Shown here in pieces: positions 22,239 to 33,225 of a DNA stretch of 64,000 nt. Origin of the DNA: Monoplex corrugatus (Eukaryota > Mollusca > Gastropoda > Littorinimorpha > Ranellidae); contig JAPXFY010000022.1 in assembly GCA_030674185.1 (NCBI GenBank), positions 45,869,898 through 45,933,897 on the forward strand, in the 5' to 3' direction. Position 1 is the first letter of the stretch, and every line of letters starts with the position of its first letter. The notes below the pieces were generated by a model that searched no databases, was not told the origin of the DNA, and saw only the letters and a list, made by a program, of their open reading frames with translations. The translations under genes and the position numbers were made by a program.

Positions 22239-22862
22239 TAACCCTTTGACTTCTGCATCCTGTCCACCAGCATCCTGCATTGTCAACCACGCTAGCAAAG
22301 CAAAAACTTAACCCTTTGACTCCCGCACCCTGTCCACCAGCATCCTGCATTGTCAACCATGCTAACAAAGCAAAACCTTAACCCTTTGACTTCTGCACCC
22401 TGCCCACCAGCATCCTGCATTGTCAACCATGCTAGCAAAGAAAAAAATTAACCCTTTGATTTCCTGACCCTGTCCACCAGCATCCTGCATTGTCAACCAT
22501 GCTAGCAAAGCAAAAAACTTAAACCTTTGACTCCCGCACCCTGTCCATTAACATCCTGCATTGTCAACCATGATAGCAAAGCAAAAACTTAACCCTTTGA
22601 CTCTTGCACCCTGTCCACCAACATCCTGCATTGTCAACCATGATAGCAAAGCAAAAAAACTTAACCCTTTGACTCCGGCACCCTGTCCGTTACCATCCTG
22701 CATTGTCAACCATCATAGCAAAGCAAAAACTTAACCCTTTGACTTCCTCTCTCTATCCACCAGCTTCCTGCAGGACAGGCAGGAAGCTGGTGGATAGAGA
22801 GAGGAAGTCAAAGGGTTAAGTTTTTGCAGTTGGTGGATAGGGTACGGGAGGCAAAAGGTTAA
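22238..22862. mobile_element. TTAA-bordered palindromic element, long 70-bp array
   Basis: Seven left-type units (TTAACCCTTTGACT..., each with CATCCTGCATTGTCAACC and AGCAAAGCAAAA) are followed by one complete hairpin around CCTGCAGGACAGGCAGGAAGC-like sequence at about 22775 and a right border GGCAAAAGGTTAA. Single TTAA sites are shared between adjacent units. Confidence 0.8.
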
Positions 22863-22864
22863 AC

Positions 22865-23512
22865 TGTGTGGTCCGAGTCTTCTTATCGAGCCCATAGCGC
22901 AACCCATCTGAGGGTAGGAGCCGGTTGACTTTGTCAATAGTTTAATATGTAGACTCCTTTTCTGACATGTCAGAGCGAAATCTCTGCTACAGTATGACAG
23001 TAGACTGTACGACCTGCACCTGTCTCCGCTGCCTTGTGGGTTATCCCTTGGGTGGGGAAAGGCTGTGGGAGTAAACCCAGACAGAAAATCCTGCAGCCGC
23101 ATATTGCATAAAGGGCATTGCCACAGAGCACTGCTTGTGATTCTGTCCATATGCTGTGACTTGCTATCCACTGTTCAGCCGTCTGTGTCTCCTATGAGAA
23201 CAGCTGTCTTACCTCGGTTTGCCCTGGACTTGTGAAGGCAGGTGGAGAGAGTTGCTGAGGCTCTGCGCAAACAACAGCAACTTACATATGCGCATGGCAC
23301 CTAGCACCGCCAAGCGCTAGGTCGGACTTTATCGACCACGATAGTCAACCGTATAGACTCCTTTCCAGAGGCTCTCTGTACTAGTAACCACGTAATCCAG
23401 TACCCCCGGCGCTTGTACGGACTGAACCCCCCCCCCCCCCCCCAAAAAAAAAAAATACAGCTCTGTAGATGGGTGGTCCTGGCCAGGCCCAGTTTGTCCA
23501 AGACACGCCATA
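22865..23512. other. Mixed repeat-derived sequence with C17A12 run
   Basis: 22865-22935 carries a fragment of SINE S1 (minus; GAGCCCATAGCGCAACCC and AGGAGCCGGTT). 22936-23420 has no recognised feature. At 23427-23455 a run of 17 C is followed by 12 A. No gene. Confidence 0.5.
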
Positions 23513-23515
23513 GGT

Positions 23516-24025
23516 TGATAAGTTTAAATATCTAGGAACAATCATCTCACCAGACGGCAGATGCACATCAGAAATAGCCAGCAAAATCGGCCAAGCCAAA
23601 ACAGCATTCAAGAAGATGAAAGGCGTTCTTACCAACAAATATCTATCAATTAACATCAGGAAGAGAGTTCTTGAATGTTGTATAGAACCGATAATGTTAT
23701 ACGGTTGTGAGACGTGGACAGTCAACAAACAAAGCCAGAACAAGACTGAGGCAGCCGAGATGTGGTTTCTAAGAAGAATGTTGAGAATTCCATGGACAGC
23801 AAAGAAAACAAACAAGACAGTCTTAATGGAGGCAGACACAAGAAGATCATTGATAAGGATGATTAGGAAAAGACAGGCAACATTTATAGGCCATTTTATG
23901 AGGAAAAGGGAATTGGAGCACCTGGTCACAACGGGAAAGCTGGAAGGAAAGAGAGCACCAGGTAGACCCAGGGAGAAAATACTAGACGGACTTGCAGGGT
24001 GGCTGAAGACAAAGAGGGTGGAAGA
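23516..24025 (+). mobile_element. RTE-like LINE RT fragment, plus arm of a foldback
   Basis: Encodes YLGTIISPDGRC through LYGCETWTV, RRMLRIPWTA, GHFMRKRELEHL and GRPREKILDGL to about VEDML in one open frame. It stops short of the normal 3' end and is joined at about 24030 to an inverted copy of its own last 300 bp. Confidence 0.85.
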
Positions 24026-24325
24026 TATGCTTGTCTTCAGCCACTCTGCAAGTCAGTCCAATATCTTTTCCCTGGGTCTACCTGGTGCTCTCTTTCCCTC
24101 CAACGTTCCTGTTGTGACTAGGTGCTCCAATTCCCTTTCCTCACAAAATGGCCTATAAGTGTTGCCTGTCTTTTCCTAATCTTCCTTATGAATGATCTTC
24201 TTGTGTCTGCCTCCATCAAGACTGTCTCGTTTGTTTTCTTTGCTATCCATGGAACTCTCAACATTCTTCTTAGAAACCACATCTCGGCTGCCTCAATCTT
24301 GTTCTGGCTTTGCTTGTTGACTGAG
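24026..24325 (-). mobile_element. RTE-like LINE RT fragment, minus arm of a foldback
   Basis: The reverse complement matches 23726-24015 closely, giving a hairpin with arms of about 290 bp and almost no loop. 24326-24500 shows nothing recognisable. Confidence 0.85.
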
Positions 24326-24502
24326 GGGAAGATAGGAAAAAAAACCTATGGACTGACAACATTGCAGAATGGACATAGAAATCGTTTTACAAAGATCCAG
24401 GTTTTGGCGCACAACCAACGTGGCTTGTGGAATCTGATGAACAGTTCTTTGGCTCGACGCCCCAATGATCCTTCACGGAATTAAGGGAAAAGAAAAGAAT
24501 AT

Positions 24503-24668
24503 TTAACCCCTTGACTTCCGCACCCTGTCCACCAGCTGTAGAACCTTAACCCTTTGACTCCCTGGTGGAAAGGGTGAGGGAGTCAAAGGGTTAAGGTTTT
24601 GCTTTGCTAACGTGGTTGACAATGCAGGATACTGTTGGAGAGGGCACGGGAGTCAAAGGGTTAAAATA
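24503..24668. mobile_element. TTAA-bordered palindromic element
   Basis: Outer borders TTTAACCCCTTGACTTCCG and GGGAGTCAAAGGGTTAAA, with a nested inner copy CTTAACCCTTTGACTCCC. 24669-25160 is unique-looking AT-rich DNA with nothing I can name. Confidence 0.8.
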
Positions 24669-25164
24669 ATTCTACGTACAACTTTTACTCTACGCTTGAA
24701 AATGAGCATCAAATCAGATGACAGTGTTCTTGAAATGCTTTGAGGGGATGACCGTGGTTGATTTTAAAAATTTTGATTAAAAATGACTCAACTTTCATAC
24801 ACACGATGCTGTCGATATAATATCTGAACGGTATTCATAGTAAATGAAGAATTGTAAAGCGAAACGTTATAGCGTTATAAATATTGATGAAAACCTGTAA
24901 TACTTTCACTCGCGACTTTTTTAGTGCCGGGAGGTATCATTTTTTTTAAAAGCCCACGTCCCTGGTGCTGCTTGCGCGATTTCTGAGTGGTTTTCATCAT
25001 TATAAAGAGCGTAAATATTTTGTTACAAAATGTCATAGATTAAAACCACTATCGTCTGACTTGATACTTCTTTCGTGGCGGATGATGGCATTTTCGCTTC
25101 AGAGGAAGTTATCGATTAAAGATCACCGCCCCCAGCTACCGCTGCTGCTGACAGAAAACACTAC

Positions 25165-25502
25165 TGAGAAACAGAAAACGCTACCCAGTGACAGAAAACA
25201 CTGCCCAGTGACAGAAAACACGACCTAGTGATAGAAAACACTACCCAGTGACAGAAAACACGACCTAGTGATAGAAAACACTGCCGCAAAAGACTAGATA
25301 AAAACAACCCGTACAGAAACGACCTAGTGATAGAAAACACTGCCCAGTGACAGAAAACACGACCTAGTGATAGAAAACACTGCCCAGTGACAGAAAACAC
25401 GACCTAGTGATAGAAAACATTACCCAGTGACAGAAAACACGACCTAGTGATAGAAAACACTGCCCAGTGACAGAAAACACTTCTCAGTGACAGAGAACAC
25501 AA
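25165..25502. repeat. 20/40-bp minisatellite (CAGTGACAGAAAACAC units)
   Basis: Alternating CCCAGTGACAGAAAACAC and GACCTAGTGATAGAAAACA units of about 20 bp, some 15 in all, with one different stretch at 25285-25317. Confidence 0.9.
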
Positions 25503-25646
25503 CCCACAGGAAACTTAACAACTAGAAACCAAACGAAAAAAATCAGTGGTACAAAGAAGATGTAGTATCTGGAATCAAATGATCAAATTTGAGCATGGCT
25601 GTACGCTTCATTCTCATAATACTTACTCTCGCACACGCACACACGT

Positions 25647-25818
<172 letters not shown>

Positions 25819-25938
25819 CCTCTTTTCACGCACTTACGAAGTAATTAAGATGCTTTTCACATTCATACCTCAAAAGTATTGTTCTCGTGCCTACACAACC
25901 ACTGCTCGTTATTCACCATCTATTCTTGACGTCCACAG

Positions 25939-28355
25939 CTTCTGATGTTACACAAACGAAAGGCGGAGATGCTGAACCTGATGAAGAGCAAGAGGAGACG
26001 TACCGCAGCCAGCGCCACCGCTACGTCCACCTCTGAAGAACTGACGGACAACACCAGCAGCAGCCTGGCAGGCAGCGCCACTGCGGTGTGTGACTCCACC
26101 AAGACAGTAGGTGACAGTGGACACCGCAATGAGAACAGCAACATCCAGACCAACAAACAAATCCTGGACCAGCTGGCCGCAATCCAGCAGGTCATGATGA
26201 CTGCCCTTTCAGCTCTGCCTCCGGCTGCCATCCAAGACACGGCTCGCATTCTGCGACAGTCTGTGGAATCGGTTGCTGCAGGGGTGAGTGAGAGGAGTAA
26301 CGCCTCCAATGTGGACATTCTGGATTTGTCCTCTTCCGGCAACAAAGAAGCGAGCGATGTCTCGGGGAAACCAGGTCAGCAGCCGCAGGCGGTTGGCCAA
26401 GCCATGCAGCTGGTGACTGGCAAGGCAGGAGATCAGCCAGACAGTTTGGAGGCAGAGACGTCCCAAAGTAGGGGGGAAACGAGTCAGGAGGAGGATGGGA
26501 ATCTCCGCCCAGCCCATCAGGCTCCCAGAGACATTACCTGCCCCCCTGCAGACCCCTCACCTTCCCCCACCCAGCTGCAGCTGCTCTCCCCCTACACCAG
26601 GCGACAGCTGCCGCTCAATGAGCCACCGGTTCCAGCCGGCAGGCACGGTCAGGATGGGGCTCCCAGGTCCGCTCACTCTCAGCCTCCTTTCCAGACGGCT
26701 GGCAGCCTGATCATACCGGCTGGAGCAAAAGCCAGTGAAGCACCAGGTAAAACGACTGGTGCTCCTCCCCGAAGTCAGAGCCGGGGGAGGAGCCAATGGT
26801 GGTGGTGGAGAAGGTCCATCAGCGAGAGAAAGAACGAACCCACAGTGTGGGAGATGTGACCAGTTTGGGGGTCACTGGCCGCAGGAGTGTCATCGACCTG
26901 ACCAACGATCATGACGACAGAGTCCACCTCATGGACAAACAGGCGCTGCTGATGCGGGGAGAGGCCTTTGCTGCCAGAGGCAGTGTGGACGGTGTGCCAG
27001 CAGACATAATGGCTGCCATGACCAGGTCTTCCAGATCTCATGAGAATGTTGCAGCCAGAGGAACTCAGCCCCAGCAGCCTGCAGTCCCTTGTAACGTCCC
27101 AGTTTTGCCAGGTGCTGGGAGGGAATTCGGATCCCTTGAGATGCCTGACTTAAGACCTCCAGGACCCAGTCCTCGAAGGAATCAGCAGACACCAGAATCA
27201 CCTCCACGACCTCCCCACGTCCCCCTGTTCCAGATTCGCCCTCATAGTCAAATGGCGAAGACAGGCCCCCAACTGGCCTATGTCATGGACACCTCCAACT
27301 CCATGATTCCAGCAAGACAGAGCAGAGAGTCGGCGCTTCATCGATTCCCTGGCCCGCAGTTCACAGAGGCCCGATCTTCCCAACAGCAGGACTCCAGACA
27401 CGTTTTCAACACTGCAGACTGTCGTCCACCAGGGATGGGTGTGCCACGCATGCCTGTAACCTCCACCATGATTATGGTGCAGGAAACGAGGCCGATGGAT
27501 GCTGCTGCTCCCTATCCAACAGGACCGCCTCCTGCAGGCGTCCGCTTTCCTGTCCCGATGCAGGACCAACCTCTGGTGTTGAGAAACCCCATGGACGACA
27601 CGCCTATGGTCGGGCAGCCTTCTAGAATGGCAGCAGGCGGAGTGGCCAAATCCATGGACGCCCCTAGCCTGACCCTTCCCGAACAACACGTACAGAAACG
27701 TCACAGGCAGCCCTCTGGTTCACTCCACCAACAACAAGAGGCAACAGCACTTCGTATCCAGCAACAGCAGCAACAGCAGCAACAACACTCGCCTTACCTT
27801 CCACCACGTCCACAACCACCACCACTACAGCAGCAGCAGCAACATATACCAATGCAGCAGCATCACTTACAGCCACAACCACAACCACAACCTCCGCCAC
27901 AGCCACACCTTCGGCCCATGTCCACCTCGCAGCACGTTCCGCACGGGCATCCAGCACCCAGATCTCATGCCCTGGTACCGGCGCCTCACCATCCACCCAC
28001 AAGACCTCCCAGCTTCGCACTTTCACCAGGAATGCCTCAATCAGGAGTACCACATTCAGGAGGAGTACCTCAGTCAGGAATTCCACATTCGACAGTGTCC
28101 CTCTCGGGTGTTCCACTCTCAGGAGTACCGCAGTCAATGGGAGCACCACACTCGGTAGCACTGCATTCAGGAATGCCTATCCCTCCTAAAGAAGTGTGCC
28201 TGACACACCAGAGTCCTCCCGGTGCAGCTCACCCTGGTGGTATGCCAGTGTCGCTGTCTTCGTCCTTTCACGGCCAGATGCCCCAGTCTAACATACCTTC
28301 TCCAGGACAGCGCTTGAGACCTCAGGACATGGACCAAATGGTCAGGACCTCACAT
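25939..28355 (+). CDS. Exon 5 of window, MYND-finger protein gene (giant Pro/Gln-rich exon, one frameshift)
   Basis: The acceptor is TCCACAG at 25932-25938 and the donor is ACAT|GTAAGT at 28355/28356, phase 0 on both sides. It encodes about 806 residues. The order is: basic helix end MKSKRRRTAAS; a low-complexity Ser/Ala/Gln stretch with a small helix near residues 70-115; RRSVIDLTNDHDD, where VIDLT plus acidic residues is a canonical SUMO-interacting motif; long disordered Pro/Arg/Met sequence; a poly-Gln tract at about 27757-27788; Gln/Pro/His repeats; and a degenerate PHSG/PQSG repeat at about 28032-28165. Near 26747-26775 the frame changes from the one starting at 25939 to the one containing MVVVEKVHQREKER. 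One added base in the CCCC run at 26767-26770 would join them smoothly. The polypyrimidine tract upstream is a long (CT)n microsatellite. Confidence 0.88.
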
Positions 28356-28707
28356 GTAAGTCCATGTTCACCTGTTTCCTGTCTATCTGTGTTTGTAGAA
28401 AAAACAGTTAACAGCCTGTTCCCTGTCTGTCTCTGTAGAGAAAAGAATAGTCAATCAAAAGGATCTCAGTTGGAAACAAATTAGATGTGTCGTCATTCTA
28501 AACGTACTAAAGAGAATCAAAATGGCCATACTGTGTTGAAAACAAATGAAATGGGTCACCACTTGCAAGCCTTCACAAGGTCTTCTTCAGGCTTTCTATG
28601 GATGTTTGCCGTGTTGGCAAAGTTCAGGACTTTATTGTTCTGATTGAGACTTATCTGCCTTTGTGTATTCACGCTTGCGGAATATCAGATATGAACGTGT
28701 AAGATTG
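28356..28707. other. Intron sequence without recognised feature
   Basis: Starts at the exon 5 donor. It contains two related phrases, GTCTATCTGTGTTTGTAGA(A) and GTCTGTCTCTGTAGAGA, near 28380 and 28422. No gene. Confidence 0.5.
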
Positions 28708-29534
28708 TGTAAAAAGTCATTTCATAGTTCAGTGGCTTATGGATACATGAAAGCACCCAACATGTATGTAAAAAGTCATTTCATAGTTCAGTGGCTTATG
28801 GATACATGAAAGCACCCAACATGTATGTAAAAAGTCATTTCATAGTTCAGTGGCTTATGGATACATGAAACACACCCAACATGTATGTAAAAAGTCATTT
28901 CATAGTTCAGTGGCTTATGGATACATGAAAGCACCCAACATGTATGTAAAAAGTCATTTCATAGTTCAGTGGCTTATGGATACATGAAAACACCCAACAT
29001 GTATGTAAAAAGTCATTTCATAGTTCAGTGGCTTATGGATACATGAAAGCACCCAACATGTATGTAAAAAGTCATTTCATAGTTCAGTGGCTTATGGATA
29101 CATGAAAACACCCAACATGTATGTAAAAAGTCATTTCATAGTTCAGTGGCTTATGGATACATGAAAGCACCCAACATGTATGTAAAAAGTCATTTCATAG
29201 TTCAGTGGCTTATGGATACATGAAAACACCCAACATGTATGTAAAAAGTCATTTCATAGTTCAGTGGCTTATGGATACATGAAAGCACCCAACATGTATG
29301 TAAAAAGTCATTTCATAGTTCAATGGCTTATGGATACATGAAAACACCCAACATGTATGTAAAAAGTCATTTCATAGTTCAATGGCTTATGGATACATCA
29401 AAACACCCAACATGTATGTAAAAAGTCATTTCATAGTTCAGTGGCTTATGGATACATGAAAACACCCAACATGTATGTAAAAAGTCATTTCATAGTTCAG
29501 TGGCTTATGGATACATCAAAACACCCAACATGTA
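28708..29534. repeat. 59-bp minisatellite, 14 copies
   Basis: The unit starts TGTAAAAAGTCATTTCATAG and includes TTCAGTGGCTTATGGATACA and CACCCAACATGTA. Units differ by single changes (GAAAGC or GAAAAC, ATCAAAA). Fourteen copies occupy 827 bp. No spacers, so not CRISPR. Confidence 0.97.
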
Positions 29535-30112
29535 CGCCCATGTACAACATCGCGGAACGGGGTCAGCCCCTAAAGCTTGAGTTCTCCGTAATCCTCTAAA
29601 AGATGTCTGATTTTGTGCAATGCCTTTTGAATCGAAATGAGTCTGGAATTTAGCACGATGCAAGAAAAATGTATATTAATAGTAATAAAAGTATTAACAT
29701 GTCTTCTGTACATTTCCATTGTTTTTGTATGCATCGGAACTTGTACGTTTTCGCACTTTCTGTAGGAAAGAATAGAAATACGAGTTTGTAACTTTAAATA
29801 ACAAAATAGAATATTAAGTACGTCTCTCACTTTAAATAACAATACATATAATGATATATATATACATAATGTATATATATATATATACATAGAGAGAGAG
29901 AGGCAGAGAGAGACACACACAGAGAGACAGAGAGAGAGGTAAAGTGTGTCTTTTATGTTATTCGTTTGCGTGCAACCTCAAGGCAGGCAAAATTCCCAAG
30001 TGTGAACTAAAGTCTTTACTGTGAAATGCCTGTGAGGCGTCTTGTCCTCGTCTTGACCTTGACCTCCTCTGTATAGACACATGTGGGTAGGTATTCACTC
30101 TGTTTCAAAAAA
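29535..30112. other. Intron sequence with AT and GA tracts
   Basis: A (TA)n/(GA)n tract lies at 29850-29938. The rest is unique AT-rich sequence with no gene. Confidence 0.5.
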
Positions 30113-30380
30113 CACCAGTGGCCCATCTGAAGACCGAACCCACGGCCCCTGATGAACTGAGCTAACAGGGTCATGTTTTTTCGTGGTTGTCTGGCTCAGC
30201 TGGTCTGTCCTTGTATTGGGGATCTGATGTCTTTGAGTTCAATCCCAGCCTTCAACATAAAGGCTGGCCTGTTGGCTGTCCGTCTCCATGTTTCCGGTCA
30301 TTCAGATGACGTCAGTTTTGTGTCAGAGATCTCCCTCCCTTCCTCCCCACGTCCATTTCAACACCCTGTCAGCGTCTAGG
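30113..30380. mobile_element. Two tRNA-like SINE heads, head to head
   Basis: 30115-30172, minus: the complement has TGTTAGCTCAGTTCATCAGG and GTGGGTTCGGTC. 30186-30260, plus: TGGCTCAGCTGGTCTG and box B-like GAGTTCAATCCCAG, continuing into a body to about 30380. The heads abut at about 30175. Confidence 0.55.
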
Positions 30381-30463
30381 GTCTTGTGTAGGTTTTGTGG
30401 GAGTCAGCTTGATTTGGGTGGAGCGCATATGGGACTATCCCAAGTTTGATGAATCCCTCTTGA

Positions 30464-31015
30464 ACATCATCATGTGCCATGGCGTTGGCGATCATGGCCC
30501 TCCATACAAATCTGTCTTTTGTCGCTGCAAGTATGTCCCCACCCACTGTGCAGGAAGAGAATTCTTGAATGTTATATAGAACCGATAATGTTGTACGGTT
30601 GTGAGGCGTGGACAGTCAGCACGCAAAGCCAGAACAAGATTGAGGCAGCCGAGATGTGGTTTCTAAGAAGAATGTTGAGAGTTCCATGGACAGCAGAGAA
30701 AACAAACGAGACAGTCTTGATGGAGGCAGACACAAGAAGATGATTGATATGGAAGACTAGGAAAGGACAGGCAAAATTTATAGGCCATTTTATGAGGAAA
30801 GGGGAATTGGAGCACCTGGTCACAACAGGAAAGCTGGAGGGAAGGAGAGCTCCGGGTAGACCCAGGGAAAAGATATTGGACAGACTTGCAGAGTGGTTGA
30901 GGACAAAGACTGAAGAGGATGGAGGAGGTGCTTGAGTCAACAAGGGATAGAAACAGATGGAAGGCCATGATCGCCAACGCCATGTGGCAAGGCACTTGAT
31001 GATGATGATGATGAT
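30464..31015 (+). mobile_element. RTE-like LINE fragment with terminal inverted copy of its own 3' end
   Basis: 30466-30552 is a minus-strand LINE 3' end (CATCATGTGCCATGGCGTTG, starting at the tail). It is joined to a plus-strand RT segment that covers LYGCEAWTV, RRMLRVPWTA, GHFMRKGELEHL and APGRPREK and ends ACGCCATGTGGCAAGGCAC plus the (TGA)n tail at 30995-31017. A frameshift interrupts it near 30740-30745. The outer ends therefore form an inverted repeat like a DNA element. Confidence 0.8.
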
Positions 31016-31295
31016 GACTCTGCAAAACTGTCGAGAATTTTCTCCATGGGTCTACCTGGTGCTCGTTTACCTCTAGCTTTCCTGTTGTGACTAGGTGCTT
31101 AAATTTCTCTTGTCTCATAAAATGTCCTAAAAATATTGATTGACTTTCCCTATTCTTCTACATCAATATTGTTGTTTGTCGTGTGCTACTTTCGAGGTTG
31201 TCTCGTTTGTTTTCTTTGCTGTGGATGGAACTCTCAACATTCTTCTTAGAAACCACATTTCAGGTGCCTTGGTCTTGTTCTGACTTTGCGTGTAG
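31016..31295 (-). mobile_element. RTE-like LINE fragment, inverted neighbour
   Basis: Complementary to the middle of the preceding copy (GTCTACCTGGTGCTC, ACTCTCAACATTCTTCTTAG), with an unrelated stretch at about 31130-31195. It makes a second inverted pair with 30600-30900. Confidence 0.75.
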
Positions 31296-31403
31296 GTTGT
31301 AAACAGGAGCAATCCGTTTCGAACAAACTCCAAGCTTACAATGTACACTCAGTTTGTATCTGTATATGGACATTTTCATTCTTTCGTAGGTGTGTGTACT
31401 TAG

Positions 31404-31684
31404 ATCATCATCATCATCATCATCATCATCAGGTGCCTTGCCAAATGGCGTTGGCGATCATGGTCTTCCATCTGTTTCTATCTCTTGTTGTCTCAAGCAT
31501 CTCTTCCACCCTCTTTGTCCTCAGCCAATCTGCAAGTCCGTCCAATATCTTCTCCCAGGGTCTACCTGGTGCTCTCTTCCTCCAGCTTTCCTGTTGTGAC
31601 CAGGTGTTCCAATTCCCCTTTCCTCATAAAATGGCCCACAAATGTTGCCTGTCTTTTCCTAATCTTCCTTATGAATGATCTTTT
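31404..31684 (-). mobile_element. RTE-like LINE 3' end with (ATC)n edge
   Basis: Starts with ATC repeats (tail, on the complement) at 31405-31432, then AGGTGCCTTGCCAAATGGCG and the C-terminal codons up to the region of EADTRR. Truncated at about 31684. Confidence 0.85.
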
Positions 31685-31786
31685 GTCGTGTACTTAGAAC
31701 TGGGGAAAAAGTCTTATCACAGAGTGAGCCTCCACTATTTACTCTAACAATGAATCCGCCCCCTCCCTCTTTGTTGTCGTTATCAG

Positions 31787-32251
31787 ATGCAAGTAGCAGG
31801 ACGACCTCCCTTCTTGAGCAGCTCAGGGCCAATGCCCCAGCCCATGGATTCTTCCAACAGGACCAGAGGAGGAGGGAACGCTCCCCCGTACCCTTCCCCT
31901 CCCCAACGGTTCCCCATCCCTCCCGGTCATCACCCTCACCCCCACGGAGCACGGCCACCCATGCCCCAGAGGACCAGGGAAGAGAAGTCGGCTCCATCTC
32001 CGCAGAGTCTGAGAACACCACCACAGCCACATCCACAAGCACATCCACATTCACAGCCACATCCTCAGCCACAACCACAACCACAGCCGCAGCCGCTGCA
32101 TCCAGGAGCGATGAGCATGCCGATACCACAGCAGCAGCTGCTGCCACCAAACCGGAGGAAGCTGGAGGGAATGTGTGAGCTGTGTGGAGCATCGTCCATG
32201 TACTTGTGTTCCATGTGTCGGACTGTGTGGTACTGCAGCCAGCAGTGTCAG
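31787..32251 (+). CDS. Exon 6 of window, MYND-finger protein gene (first half of MYND finger)
   Basis: The acceptor is TTATCAG at 31780-31786 and the donor is TCAG|GTGAGT at 32251/32252, phase 0 on both sides. It encodes 155 residues: Pro/Gly/Ser-rich sequence, a His/Gln/Pro repeat block at about 32015-32100, then the start of a MYND zinc finger at 32174. Visible ligands are the first six Cys, spaced C-x2-C-x7-C-x2-C-x5-C-x3-C, with the usual aromatic before the fifth Cys (WYC). The last two ligands are in the next exon. No start codon is implied by ATG 31787, because the frame enters from exon 5. Confidence 0.92.
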
Positions 32252-32254
32252 GTG

Positions 32255-32745
32255 AGTGTGTGTGTGTGGGGGGGGGTGTCTTTGTGAGTGTGTGTGTGTC
32301 TGTGTGTGTGTAGGGGATGGATGTGTTGTGTGTGTGTGTCTGTGAGTATTTGTGTGTGTGTCTGTGAATGTGTGTATGTCTGTGAGTGTGTGTATCTGTG
32401 TCTGTGAGTGTTCGCGTGTGTCTGTGAATGTGTTTCTGTGTCTGTGAGTGTGTGTCTGTAAGTGTGTGTATGTGTGTGAGTGTGTGTCTGTGGACGCGTG
32501 TGTTTGTGGCTGTGTGTGTGAGTCACTGAGTGTGTGTCTGTAAATGTGTGTGTGTCTGTGAGTGTGTATGTGCCTGTAAATGTGTCTATGAGTGTGTGTG
32601 TGTGTGTGTGACTGTACGTGTGTGTCTGTGAGTGTATGTGTGTGTCTGTGAATATGTTTGTGTGTATCTGTGAATGTGTGTTTTGTGTCTGTAGTGTGTG
32701 TTTGTCTGTGAATGTGTGTGTTGTCTGTCTGTCTGTCTGTGGATA
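32255..32745. repeat. (TG)n/TGTGAG/TCTGTGAATG microsatellite
   Basis: GT-rich repeat beginning at the exon 6 donor, with recurring CTGTGAGTG and CTGTGAATG units. 32746-33130 shows nothing more. Confidence 0.9.
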
Positions 32746-33130
32746 TGTGGAGGAGGATGTTCTCTGCGCGTAAGTTGTGTTTTGACAACCGCTTTGTATT
32801 CTGTTCTGTGCGTCAGTCTGTCTGCAGTGTTGATAATGTATTTATAGAATGTCTTTTCCTTGCTTCTTTTTATGCCTTGTTTCTGTGTCACTGCCCCGTT
32901 CCACTTATTTCGTCACTGTGTCCAGCTGCTCACTAATCTACTGAGGCAGAGGTTACTGTGTGGTTTGGTTCGTTTATTCCTTTATTTGATTTTACCTTAT
33001 CGTTGAATGGTGGTGTCCCCATTGTCCAGAAAGTCGTCTTTGACGGTGTCGATGTCTGCCTTAAGTCGCAGATGAATTGATTGATCGCTTGTCAGGAACA
33101 AGCAGTTGGTTTTTGTTGTTCCTGTACTTT

Positions 33131-33212
33131 GGTGTGTGATGATTTGGGATGGTGTGTGATGATTTGGGATGGTGTGTGATGATTTGGGATCGTGTGTGAT
33201 GATTTGATTTCT
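33131..33212. repeat. 20-bp repeat, 4 copies
   Basis: GTGTGTGATGATTTGGGATG repeated four times, the last diverged. Confidence 0.95.
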
Positions 33213-33225
33213 TTCCATCTGTTTC

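Noticed and set aside
22238..22862. Telomere-like TTAACCC motif
   Set aside because: TTAACCC occurs once per 70-bp unit, not in tandem heptamers, and pairs with an inverted GGGTTAA border.
28708..29534. CRISPR-like direct repeats
   Set aside because: Fourteen 59-bp units are contiguous with no unique spacers. This is a tandem minisatellite in a eukaryotic intron.
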